Of a stretch of DNA of 64,000 nucleotides, positions 46,601 to 57,100 are shown piece after piece. The DNA lies in assembly GCA_033032175.1 (NCBI GenBank), contig CM065306.1, positions 24,163,001 to 24,227,000 on the forward strand, in the 5' to 3' direction. The notes beneath the pieces are model-generated. The model was not told the origin of the DNA. It did not search any database and worked only from the letters and a program-made list of their open reading frames with translations. The stretch comes from Saturnia japonica. Its lineage: Eukaryota > Arthropoda > Insecta > Lepidoptera > Saturniidae. The first letter of the stretch is position 1, and each line of letters opens with the position of its first letter. The translations under genes and the position numbers were made by a program.

Positions 46601-49056
46601 AAATAATCGTGTCCTTCTCCTAACACATTGGGATATTTTTTTATAATATAGGTAACCCTAAGCAGAAAGAGACAAAAAAAAATTATGTGTGCAATTCACA
46701 CTTGGTAGAAGTGAAACCTTTACATCTATGTTTATGATCAAATACACACTAATTTAAAGTTTATGAAAATGTATATACACAATCATTATTCACAATATAA
46801 TTTTCAATTAATGCACATTTGAAATATCCATCGTAACCTAGCACAATATCAATCAGTAACAGAATGTCATAAGTGTTGTCTAAAAAGTTTTCGTTTCGTG
46901 ACTTTATATTGAGTTAATAAAATTCATTATTGCGTGGCAACAAACATCTTTTGTACCATTTTACCATTGCCTAAAACTTTCCTATCTCATTTTCTCCCAC
47001 GTTAAATCTTATGAATTCACGTGTCTACCTTTTTTTACTGTCCCTTTCGCTTTTTCTTTTCATCGACTTTCATATCACGATGATGCTGAAGAAGTTTTCA
47101 CTTTAAAATAACCGAACAATTTTAAATTGTTGAGGGAGAAGCTCCGTTTATGCTTTGTGCTATACATTACATTCAGCAGCTGAGGTAGATACCATATTTG
47201 TATTACAAAAACGGGAAGTTCGAGCAATTTATGTTATGGGACCACGCGAATCATTGAGGAATAAATTTCAAGAATTTAGTATCTTAACTTTGCCTTCTCA
47301 ATTCATCTTGGAAAAAATAATGTATGTTCGTAAAAATGAAGATAAGTTTAAACTTGTAACTGACACACAATTTCAATACTAGATATAAATATAAAATACC
47401 TAGTCATTTCGTCTTTTAGGCTTAGTAAAAGAAATAAAAGTTTTTTAGATAATTGTGTTAGGTTCTATAATAAACTTTCTAAGCACATTAGCGATTTGCC
47501 GGATAATAAGTTCAAGAATCATGTTAAGCCGGTTTTATTGTCAAAGGGGTATTATAGGGTGGCTGATTACGTGAATGATGGTGATGTCTGGATGTGATTC
47601 CCTCTCTGTACATCTAGTGAAAATGATAATAACTGTATATAATTAAATACTGTAAAACAATTTAAAAAAAAAGAATAACATGTTGATAAACTCGATCGGA
47701 TTTCTTGTCGGGTTTTCTCGATGTCTGGGATGTTTGTCCGAACCGGTGGTAGTGTTTTGACATTCATAAGTGCCTTCTTGCAGCCTAAATTGAATAAAAG
47801 ATATTTTGATTTTGATTACAACATAATATGTACAATACATTACATTGTAATGTAATAAAGTCCTGAGGTTTTCATGCGACTGGTTGAATGCTAATCATCT
47901 GATAGAAAATTGAAAATCAGCCAATAGTTATTACCTGCGTAAACATGTCTACTGGTTCCTGATTGGTTAAAATGATCTCACGATTTGTAGGTATAAAAAT
48001 TATGTTTGTTTTAGATCTTAACTTATACTGTTTCGAACTCTCAGGACCGGTAACCCGTCTACGTCGTATGGTCTGGGAATCCCGAGCTACAACGGCTCGT
48101 CGATTTTCCGATACAAAGTGAACAACAGGATGCCGTACATCATAGGCCGACTCCTACAAGGAGCTGGACAATATAACATCCTCTTCACTGATTATGAACA
48201 TTTCGCATTAATATGGTCTTGCACTAGCCTTAGTGTTGCCCACTCAGGTGAGCTCATTCATTCTTAGTTTTTTCTTGTTGGCTACTCTCTGAAAACTCCT
48301 CTACGTGTCAATGAAAGTTCCGTTACAATTACTACTACTAAAATTATTTAAAACGCGTGTTTGGGTTTTAAAATCTTGCAGATAATCTTATGAACTTAAG
48401 AAAATTACTTTATTTCGAAATCACAAATAGACACTTCAATTTAATTTTTTTGTATAGATTTTAAGTGTAAGGTATAAAAGTACCAACCTAAAATATTTTG
48501 TGGATGAGTTATATTATTCATAAATGGTCACACTGGTTTATCCACGACGCATTGTAACTATCATTTCGGTGGGTACTGTAACAATTTGAAATTGACATAC
48601 ATTTTGAAATGTATAATCTGTCGGCGTTATGTACTGTCCGGGAATTGTTTGAAAACCACCACAAATGTAGTTATTCTATAATAAATAATATATAGGTATA
48701 TGAAAGTTACTATTTTTATTTAAATAAAGCGGTCTAATCTAAGCAAATTAAGGTATGTCCAAGAATATTGTAAGAAAATTTATTAGGTATTGTAAATAAT
48801 ATGTATTTGTGCATTGTGTTTTTGAAGTACTAGATTTAGTACAGTGGGTTTGGCAATGTATAACACAATGATCTTACACAGTAGCAGTATTGATTCTATG
48901 TTTAGTATAATGATTCTCGCAGATCGTATTTGGGTGTTGGGTCGAGAACGCGAGATCGAAGCGTCCGTGCGCGCCCACATCTACACCATGATGCAAGAGC
49001 TACGCCTGGACCCCGATCGGCTTATAATATCCAAGAACTACAACTGTACTGATTGA
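43631..49056 (+). CDS. Secreted apolipoprotein D-like lipocalin
   Basis: A complete 200-aa lipocalin in four exons: 43631-43765, 46131-46261, 48045-48247, 48923-49056; phases 0, 2 and 1 agree. It has a hydrophobic signal sequence (about residues 12-28, HVLVLSAIIKAVL), then NCPVYPSLPNFDILR and the GxW motif MTGTWYEVERSF (Trp50). Structurally conserved region 2 is the TDY at 137-139 (LFTDYEHFALIW), and region 3 is the Arg in WVLGRERE (164-166). Four cysteines (32, 66, 148, 198) fit the two-disulfide pattern of insect ApoD, Lazarillo and bilin-binding proteins. N-glycosylation sequons at Asn105 (NGS) and Asn197 (NCT). Likely role: extracellular carriage of a small hydrophobic ligand; ligand unknown. 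Intron 2 contains a LINE fragment. Confidence 0.93.
43766..46130 (+). other. Lipocalin intron 1
   Basis: AT-rich. Near 44465-44520, GATTTCAAAAAAGGAGGAGG and TTCTCATTCGATTG look like the start of the same repeat as 49875. Around 45640-45790, GATGGTAAG-type and CACCATACACCAGGTAACAC repeat-like sequence occurs. No exon. Confidence 0.5.
46680..47108 (+). repeat. Dispersed repeat (GTGTGCAATTCACAC... AAGAAGTTTTCACTTTAAAA)
   Basis: Shares its start (TGTGTGCAATTCACAC, GAAGTGAAACCTT) and end (TTTTCATCGACTTTCA and GAAGAAGTTTTCACTTTAAA) with 52360-52670. A non-coding lepidopteran element, about 300-430 bp. Confidence 0.6.
47110..47830 (+). mobile_element. 3' end of a LINE in lipocalin intron 2
   Basis: RT C-terminal sequence: VLQKREVRAIYVMGPRESLR, then TLPSQFILEKIMYVRKNEDK (47155-47382). 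A gap of decayed sequence follows, then KLSKHISDLPDNKFKNHVKP and LLSKGYYRVADYVNDGDVWM with a stop at about 47597. The 3' UTR TGACATTCATAAGTGCCTTC and AATAAAAGATATTTTGATTT is typical of lepidopteran LINEs. 5' truncated, with stop codons, dead. Confidence 0.8.
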
Positions 49057-49065
49057 CACTTTACA

Positions 49066-49071
49066 AATAAA
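49066..49071 (+). other. Candidate lipocalin poly(A) signal
   Basis: AATAAA 10 bp after the TGA of the lipocalin. Confidence 0.5.
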
Positions 49072-49874
49072 TTAATTACATCCATATAATATCTGTATTT
49101 TTAATTATTATAGTATTGAATCTATTATAACTTCTTAAGTACTTAATATGAGTTTAGGTGACTCTTTACTTTATAATAACTAAAATGCATCCATTGTTAT
49201 GTATGGAGTCATGGGACGCCAGCCAGAAGTAAAACATCTATGTCTATGGTGGTCACGATCCGAACCAACCACTTTTAATATTTTAACATGAAATTTATAC
49301 AATTCCACTTTCAAAGGATGTCTGATCCATATTTGTTGATTTTTATTAGAGGAATCGAATTGCGTGTAAAGTTTTGTGAAATTACGATTTTAAATGTCCA
49401 TGTCCGAACTTTTTTATGGGGACGAATCACAAAGCGCTAGTTAATGCCGGTGGTTGACCTTTTTAGTGTTATCTCTAAATTTTCTGATATTGTTAAGTAC
49501 TACAGGTTCCGCGCTGGTTTAATTGGCCTCTAAGCAATGCAATAGCAATAGCTAATCCCATCACTGGCCCCTGATCAGGAACCCCAAAGAATACGTCCAA
49601 CCATGCATTCTATGCAGTTGAAGCAAATCCTTTGAAGTAGGTATTCAATAAATAAAAAGCAAAATAATCATCACACTTTCTATATTTAAGTTTTTTTTTT
49701 TCAATGAAAAATATCTTAATATTTACAATAATAAGTTTCAAGATACTTCTAAAACTCCCGAGTCCGAGTATAAAGTTTCAAATTTTCTTTATTATGTTAA
49801 TGCTCTGATGTGATTCTGTGATGTATTCAAAGTTTACATTATAAATGTTAGATTACTTTACTGTGACTATTATT
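49072..49874. other. Intergenic DNA downstream of the lipocalin
   Basis: No gene or delimitable element recognised. Confidence 0.5.
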
Positions 49875-50065
49875 TAACCGACTTCAAAAAAAGGAAGAGT
49901 TCTTCAATACGAATGTTTCCTTTTATTATATATCTTCAGCCATAACTTGTTTGTTTATAAACCGATTTAGATGGGGACCTTAAGGGCGGTCTCATTTTAA
50001 GTTCATTGATATTGGACCTTCGACTTCGAAGATATAATACCAGGAAACTCGTCACAATAATTGAT
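49875..50065 (-). repeat. Dispersed repeat starting AACCGACTTCAAAAAAAGGA
   Basis: The reversed form of the 11440-11705 repeat: AACCGACTTCAAAAAAAGGA, CATAACTTGTTTGTTTATAA, ACCGATTTAGATGGGGACCT and GGTCTCATTTTAAGTTCATT. Confidence 0.6.
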
Positions 50066-50984
50066 TGTTTCTTTTTATTAATAAAAATACTAACTATCAT
50101 AGGGTAGGTACATCCATACACTGTTAGAATTTAAATTAAAGTGATTTGGCGGTTGTTATTAGTTATTCGAAATATCGATTCAAGAGTTTACTGTTAATTA
50201 TGTACATATATGATAATTTGAGCACTCGTATGTTGTGATATCGTGTAGTCTTTGGCTTTGACCCCAATTACGAAAAATGCCAGATAACAATTCTAACAAT
50301 TTACATATAGATGTTATGATTTTTAAATATTTACAAGGGTGCAAAGTTTAAAATTAAAACTAGCTCTCAAGTGCAGCTGCAGTGAAAACATATCGAGAAT
50401 TTTTTAGCAACAAATATATCCCATCTTTATCTACCTTGTTACTTGAGCTAATAAATAACAAATAGGATAAACTATTGTTTCTGCTTTAAGAGCCTTCATC
50501 AATAATAATATTTTAAAAAAACACCAGAAATGCGGCTCTCGAACCTTCCAAGTACCTGAATTATTTTCGTGAGCAACATTGCTCGCTTTATTTTTATTAT
50601 ATTATTAGGGATCGTAACAATATTTCTTCTCTGTCAACGTAAGATTTAAATATTTAAAATACTTAAAATGTAGAAAGTGATTCGAAAATACATATATATA
50701 TATATAAAAACTGCTATACGAAACATAGAAGCACAAATATATTATTTAAAAAATCATAGAAGTTTATCCAAGTGATACATTGTAATCAATCAAATACACA
50801 AAATTGTCTTTCCAAATGCTTAGACAGTTGAAAAATTAAATGTGATTGTATATTGTAATATTAAACCTAATAACAGTACCTATAGTGAATAACTTATTTC
50901 ACTTGAACGTAATAAAGGTTAAATTAACTCTGTACATACATATATTAAAAAAAGCTCATCACAAAAATACAATAATAGTGATAA
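50066..50984. other. Intergenic DNA
   Basis: No gene. A short (AT)n run at about 50691-50706. Confidence 0.5.
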
Positions 50985-51580
50985 AGTAAGAAATCCAATT
51001 CGAGATCAAAAATGTTATCGAAGGTGTTGCCAAATCAAATAATAGACTTCTTTTTATTTATTTTGTCTTTCTGCCTATGTAGGCTTGTTTGCCAATGTCA
51101 AGTGTGACAAATACACGTTATAGAATTTAGTTACCAAATGTTCGGTGTAGGTATTCTAGAATAACCAATAAATTGTTTTCCAATACAACTAAAATATCCT
51201 CGTAAAATTATACACATACAAAAAAAAAATTGCACACAGTTTCTTACCTTTAAAATGGCGTAAAATATGTAAACCTCGATCATTTTATTTATATAAGATA
51301 TTAAATTTATTTTACGTTAAATAATATTAAATGAATATCTCTTGAGAGAATCGATTGAATAAAGAAAAATTGATTAAGATCAGGTTAACATTTCTAAATT
51401 TACCGATATTTTATGTTAGATAACCAATGAAACTATACATTATCCAATATTCATTAAAAATTAAGTTAATAATTAGACTGCCTAGAAAAATGTGCACTAC
51501 CCTGAAACTTCACTTTGACTCCGACATAAACATTAATTGTTTACATTTTATGATTTCGAATTTCATTTCCTACTTAGAGC
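50985..51580. mobile_element. MITE, sister of the outer element in CIAO3 intron 2
   Basis: Left terminus around AATTCGAGATCAAAAATGTT (51000). The right terminus in reverse complement reads AGTAGGAAATGAAATTCGAA (ending about 51575). Internal TAATTAGACTGCCTAGAAAA and CTGAAACTTCACTTT match the copy near 28870-28920. Inside, 51060-51165 also matches 54635-54735 (TGTCAAGTGTGACA, CCAAATGTTCGGTGTA). Confidence 0.6.
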
Positions 51581-52359
51581 CAAAAAACATACAGAAAAAA
51601 GAAACAAATTGTACCTAAATAAAATTATGTGTAAATACGAATAAAGTTTGTGCTGATCGTAATAAATAAATAAATAAATTATTTTCTACTTATGTATTAT
51701 TTGGTTTCAGTATTTACTATAGTAGTGTACTACAACAGCTAGCAGTTCTACACGGAACTGTTTGAAAAAGTTTATTAGCCCTATTAATATACTATGATCA
51801 ACAAAACAGGGCAACTGTTAACGATCACAGTTAAACAAAACTTTTCCAATAACTTGTGAAATATTCAAGAGAATATAGACAGAACCGTCTGGTCTATTAT
51901 TGCATTGCTAAGTCCATTGCGAGTGTTGTGAGTAAAACAAAAGAATAGTTACAACAAAGAAAAATTTACATTATTACAGGAAAAATAATTAACATTTATA
52001 AATAAATCCTCAGAATCCCTGAAAATATTCAGAAAATTATCGAAAAAAATGGCAACACGACACACACTGAACACTCCGCTTCTTATGACGACTCAAATGA
52101 CCGATTACTAATTGATTCAGAAATTTTACTATTTACATATAAAATAACAAAGTCAGAAACCTAAAGTCTATTTTAAATGTATAAATTTAGGCCGACAAAT
52201 ATTTAACATAAAAAAAAAACAAGTGCCACAGTAATATCGTGCTACTAAATATATTAATAACTTATTTCAAGTAAATTCTACAATTATGTAAATAAGTAAC
52301 ATTAGACCCAATACCCGTTCGTAAACTATACAACACACAAAACAAAACAAACACGTGTG
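51581..52359. other. Intergenic AT-rich DNA
   Basis: No gene or delimitable element recognised; a short (AATA)n tract at 51661-51679. Confidence 0.5.
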
Positions 52360-52670
52360 CAGTTCACAGGCGGCACGAGTGAAACCTTAGGAAAACATAA
52401 AAATATTCACATAATCGATACACGTGAACAATACACCACGCTGGCTATGACGCTTTCTACCAATGCTTCGGAATATGCAGGCGCACACACGTAGCTACAA
52501 AGAGGAGATTGATATAATAGGAAACACTGTATAAGGTATTCTATCTCATTTTCTCACAGGCGAAATCCTATAGATGTTTCTGTTTGTCTCTTTTTAGCGT
52601 CGCTTTTTCATTTCATCGAGTTTCAAACAACAAAGTGGCTAAAGAAGTTTTTACTTTAAAAAAATACTAA
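52360..52670 (+). repeat. Dispersed repeat, sister of 46680-47108
   Basis: CGTGTGCAGTTCACAGGCGG, GAGTGAAACCTTAGG, TATTCTATCTCATTTTCTCA and AAGAAGTTTTTACTTTAAAA follow the same order as in the lipocalin intron copy. Confidence 0.6.
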
Positions 52671-52696
52671 GAATTTATGGAAGGTGGGTTCACACT

Positions 52697-52833
52697 GTCC
52701 GTGATATTGCGGACGGAGGCCGACCAGCCCGCACCGACGCGGGCAAGAGTGTCGTCTGTGGACACGCGGACCAATCCTTAGCCCTAATGTTCGGCGAGTG
52801 GGTGTCCGTGATACTCCCCAATATCACGGACCC
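52697..52833. repeat. GC-rich foldback element
   Basis: GTCCGTGATATTGCGGAC at the left pairs with CCCCAATATCACGGAC at the right. A further GTCCGTGATA at 52804 makes a nested 28-bp hairpin with the right arm. GC-rich in AT-rich surroundings; typical of a small MITE. Confidence 0.65.
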
Positions 52834-53114
52834 GGTCTCAGACCCGACGAACAATCGAAACGTTTACAGAAAACAACAGTAACGATTAACCAAAGGGTGA
52901 ATATCCTAAATAAATTGTTTGTACTTATGTGCGCACGTTAGAAGGTATATTTCTTCAGAGTAATAAAACAAATGTAACTCCCAATAATACTTATACCCCA
53001 GCCCATACCAGCAGTGCAATCGAATGATATCAACATTTTGCACGATAAAAAAATGCTCATGCAGCACGTGATGGAAGTGATACTTCTTAAAAAGGGAGAC
53101 ACGGATAGCCTAAA

Positions 53115-53320
53115 CTGCGTATCTATACTAATATTATAAAGCTGAAGTGTTTGTTTGTTTAGTTGAACGCGCTAACCTCGGGAACTACTGGTTGGAATAT
53201 TTTAGTGTTGGAAAGCCCATTTATATAGGAAGGCAACTTCACGCTATACCCAATAGGGGCGGAGCATCAATAAAAAAACAAGGAAAATTTCTTTCATTTG
53301 AAAGCTCCCATTGCGTGTGC
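53115..53320 (+). repeat. Metulj/SINE-like lepidopteran repeat
   Basis: TATACTAATATTATAAAGCT, GAAGTGTTTGTTTGTTTAGT, GAACGCGCTAACCTCGGGAA, CTACTGGTTGGAATATTTTA and AAAGCCCATTTATATAGGAA form the standard order of a very common lepidopteran repeat. The name Metulj is from memory and unverified. Confidence 0.75.
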
Positions 53321-53676
53321 TGCGTGAAACCTTAAAGTTATACAACAATCCTAATCCTTTCTCTCTCTTTCTCCTTCTCTCTATGTTATAACTTTCTTCT
53401 CTCTCATGTAAAGAAATGTGGCTAAACGTAACGCGTCCTTGAAAGGTCAATCTCAATTCTCATCCATCTATCGAATCGCCGCTCAAGAAGTTTCACTTCA
53501 AAAATATTATAATGAGTTCATATTATTATAATTGACCGCTAAGTGTCGCACTTCCGTCACGTGATGCGCGCGCAACTCTCAAATCTAGGGCGCGTTTCTT
53601 TGATTCAAATTTGTTCGCGTCTAGTCAACGCGACCGCCGCGCCGCGTGGTCTCTATGCGGACACCTTGGGAAACCA

Positions 53677-53845
53677 CCCCCCTTATTTACGTATTTCGCA
53701 ATAGCAAAGCGGTAGCAGAAATCGCAAATTCGTATTATGTAACACCAGCTATAATGTACCAAACACAATCTGAATTTGCCATTTCGAAGCAAATATTTAG
53801 CGATTTCTACTATCGCTTTGCTATTGCGTAATACGTAAAAAGGGA
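53677..53845. repeat. 169-bp foldback element with ~50-bp arms
   Basis: The left arm (53677-53727) contains CGCAATAGCAAAGCG and AGAAATCGC. The right arm (53795-53845), in reverse complement, contains CGCAATAGCAAAGCG and AGAAATCGC at the same spacing, bounded by TTTACGTATT on both sides. Arms match at roughly 85-90%. The frame at 53646-53831 is an artefact of this hairpin. Confidence 0.85.
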
Positions 53846-54173
53846 CCGTTCGTTTGAATCTTGGGATCGCGCTATTATCGTAAAATAGGCTCGTTGTACT
53901 TAGTAACTAAATTTTAAATGAAATGAGCAAAGAAACAATTTCGCACTGACTGGGACGGTGACCTCGCGGTTTGGTTGTTTCTAGGATTTTAAATGTTGTT
54001 CCCTATTAAATAGAGTTCACATTGACTGAGTGACTGAGTGAGAGCGCGGCGCGCGGCGGCTAAACGAAAGTTTTCGCTTCCTCTAACAAGGCCCTTGCCC
54101 TCTACTAAACGCACCAATATAAATATAATTTCACAAAATGAACACATATATTTCTGTATCGAAACCCGTCACT

Positions 54174-57100
54174 TCACGACTGATTGTCACTTTTGATAAT
54201 ACAGTTACGTACTTCGGTCACTTTGAGGCACTCGGCGTCTCTATTCCTGTAGTCGTAGGCAGTGTTTGAGGATACGCTGTCAGATGGACTCTCGGCTTGG
54301 CTGTGGGCCTGAGCTTGCCCCGAGCAAGTGTTCAAACGTGAGTTCTCGATGGTGTACTGGTGCATCCATTGCTGCTTTTCCTCCACTTCTTTACTGACCA
54401 CAACAAAAAGCTCCTTCTCTTTAGAATATATCTGCTCTTTCAAGTAAGCTATGAGGTCACTGCTCTGCAAAGAAATACACAAAATATAAAATATTTCGTC
54501 TCTTAAGCAGGGTAAGTGATACATGTTAAAAAAATCTCACATTTCTACAAAAAATCTTTGAATTTTCTACTGTATTAAAAAAGAAAAACAGGATTTTTGA
54601 GTAATATTACAATTTCAATGTGTCACTGTGTTCTTTTTTTTGCTTTTTGCCTTTGTAGGCAATTTTGCCAGTGTCAAGTGTGACATTATACACATAATAG
54701 AATTTAATTGCCAAATGTTCGGTGTATTGTGTACTATGCGTGTGTACTGTAGATTAACCTGGGAGAGTAATCCATAAAAAGGAAACATTGACACAACATG
54801 TCACTGTGTTCATCTATCTGTCAATCGACCAAACAAGATTATTAAAATTATTGATATAAATAATTGCTAACGCGCCTACACACTATGCCGGCGGGTTTTT
54901 ACCGCGCAAGTATGCCGCAGATATCGGCAGTAAGCCGCGAAGCATCATCTCAGTTATGACAGTTGTTGACGCGGCGCAGCGGATCGGAAAACCAGCGGGA
55001 AAGCCGCGGCCGCCGGAAGTGTCTAGTAAGTAGCCTTTACAATATCTGTAAAGTCATATAAAGACGTATATTAGATCCAGTTCGATAATTATATTTTAAA
55101 AGAACTTGAATCACAACATTAATCAATAGTTTGAACTAGGGGTGTTGCGGATATTTGCATACGCAAATGCGCAACATTCGCATTAATTTAGAGATTTGCA
55201 ACCGCATTCGCATCCGCATCTGTCGATGCGGAGCTTTTCAGGATGCGAATTTATAAGAGCATGGCGCAAGCAAGTAAGTAAGTAAAGACATGTAAAGAAA
55301 GTAGTTTGGGGCCAGTGTGCCGCGTGCCTCGCAAATTATTGCTAATTGACCGTTAGTCAGGCACACTTTGGTGACAAGATTCTATAGATCTTGTTAGTTT
55401 TGTTTTAGTCTTTGACGTGATTTCTATTGCGAATCAATTACAGTGTTTGTTTACTGGGTTTATCCAAGTTGTTTGTGTGCTTGATGAATATTTCGATGTT
55501 AATATTGAGTGAAAAAGTGAATAAAAATGTCACCACCAACAAAAAGCAGTATAATTATAAACTTATATTACATTAGACGGTTTCAATTAAATTCCACTTA
55601 ATTGGTGGAAAGTTAATGTTGAAATTAAAACTATCTCCAAATTTGCACGCACGTATTTGTCACCTACAGTGTTACCAGTGAATACACTTAGGAACCTGAT
55701 GGAGGCTGAGAAGGCTGCAATAGTACTATTTATTAAATATAATTCACAAATTTTTAAGTTTCATTATTAAACAAAGTTTTTGTTGGCAACCCAACAATAC
55801 AATTTTTTGTAATCTTACAACATTGTACAAATAAATTCTCTTTTCCGCTTGGACCGCCATCGTGGTGATTGAGGGTGAATTATCGTGGAACTATTATTTA
55901 TCCTTTTTGTAGTATCAGCTGCCTAAATCTTAATACAGCCCCACACATACAATTAATAAACAATTTTTTATTATTAAAGTTTAAATTCATGTTAAGACTA
56001 TAAACTGTATTAGTTTTGTTCTCAAAATATGACTAATGAAACATTCAAATTAAATCAATTTTCTTTTATTTATGTACTTGGAATTGAAATACGTTCAAAA
56101 AATTCAAATATCTGAGCCTCTAATAATCCGCTTCCGCGATGTTAAAATTGTTGCATCCGCAATAATCCTGATTTGAACACTTTAAACTTGGATGACGTTA
56201 TGACAGTGGGTCTGGGATAATAATAATAATTATAGACAGGATCTGACTAAAAATAGATTTAAAAAAAAAACGATTTTTTGATATAATAGGTCGGGGAAAA
56301 AGTTTCTTCGCATAACGTGGGTATAAACTTGTTATAAAATTTCTATGTCTGTACTATTTGTATCTGGCTGGTTTAGGTAACATAAAACGTTACAATAAAA
56401 AAAATAAAAAAGGTTATATTAAAGATGATCTTTCCATTTAAAACAATTTTTTTTTTTCAAAAACCCACTTCTCGATTTATTTAGAAAGTACTCGTGGAAA
56501 CGCAAATCTGTCATACTAAAGTCGAAATGCGTTTGCTCATTGTAGCAGCTTTTGACAAAACAAATGCGACACAAATGTGTTACAAAGTGTCCGTGCAAAC
56601 CTCGTGAGACGGTGTCAGACATGTGTTACTCTTGGTGGTAGGAACATGGAACAACATATTCGTGAAAGCCATCGCCTTACAGTCCTCATCGAATGATAGT
56701 CACAATATTCAAACTCGGACGACAAGTAAAGCTACAGAAAAATAACAATTACTGTGATATAGGGAGCCCGGGGTCAACTAGGGCATCAAATTTTTTTTTT
56801 TTTTAGTGGCTTTTATGCAATCCGCATATATCAGCCTCATCGTAACATATCATAATGTTGATGTTAGATAAAGGACGCGTGGCGCAGCACCTGCGTCGCG
56901 CCGCCTGTGTTGCCATGTAAGTTTCATCATTTAACTAATTATTTTTACACTGTATGTGGGGTATTTTTTTAACTTATAATCTGAGATAGACAACATAAAC
57001 AGAATATAATCTCGATACCTAATAACACCTTCACGGATCCGACGGGGTTTTTAATAAATATTGTATATTAAAAAAATACTTACCCTACCAATCAATTGTG

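Noticed and set aside
53646..53831. 61-codon frame
   Set aside because: It runs through the two arms of the 53677-53845 hairpin and is explained by that foldback.
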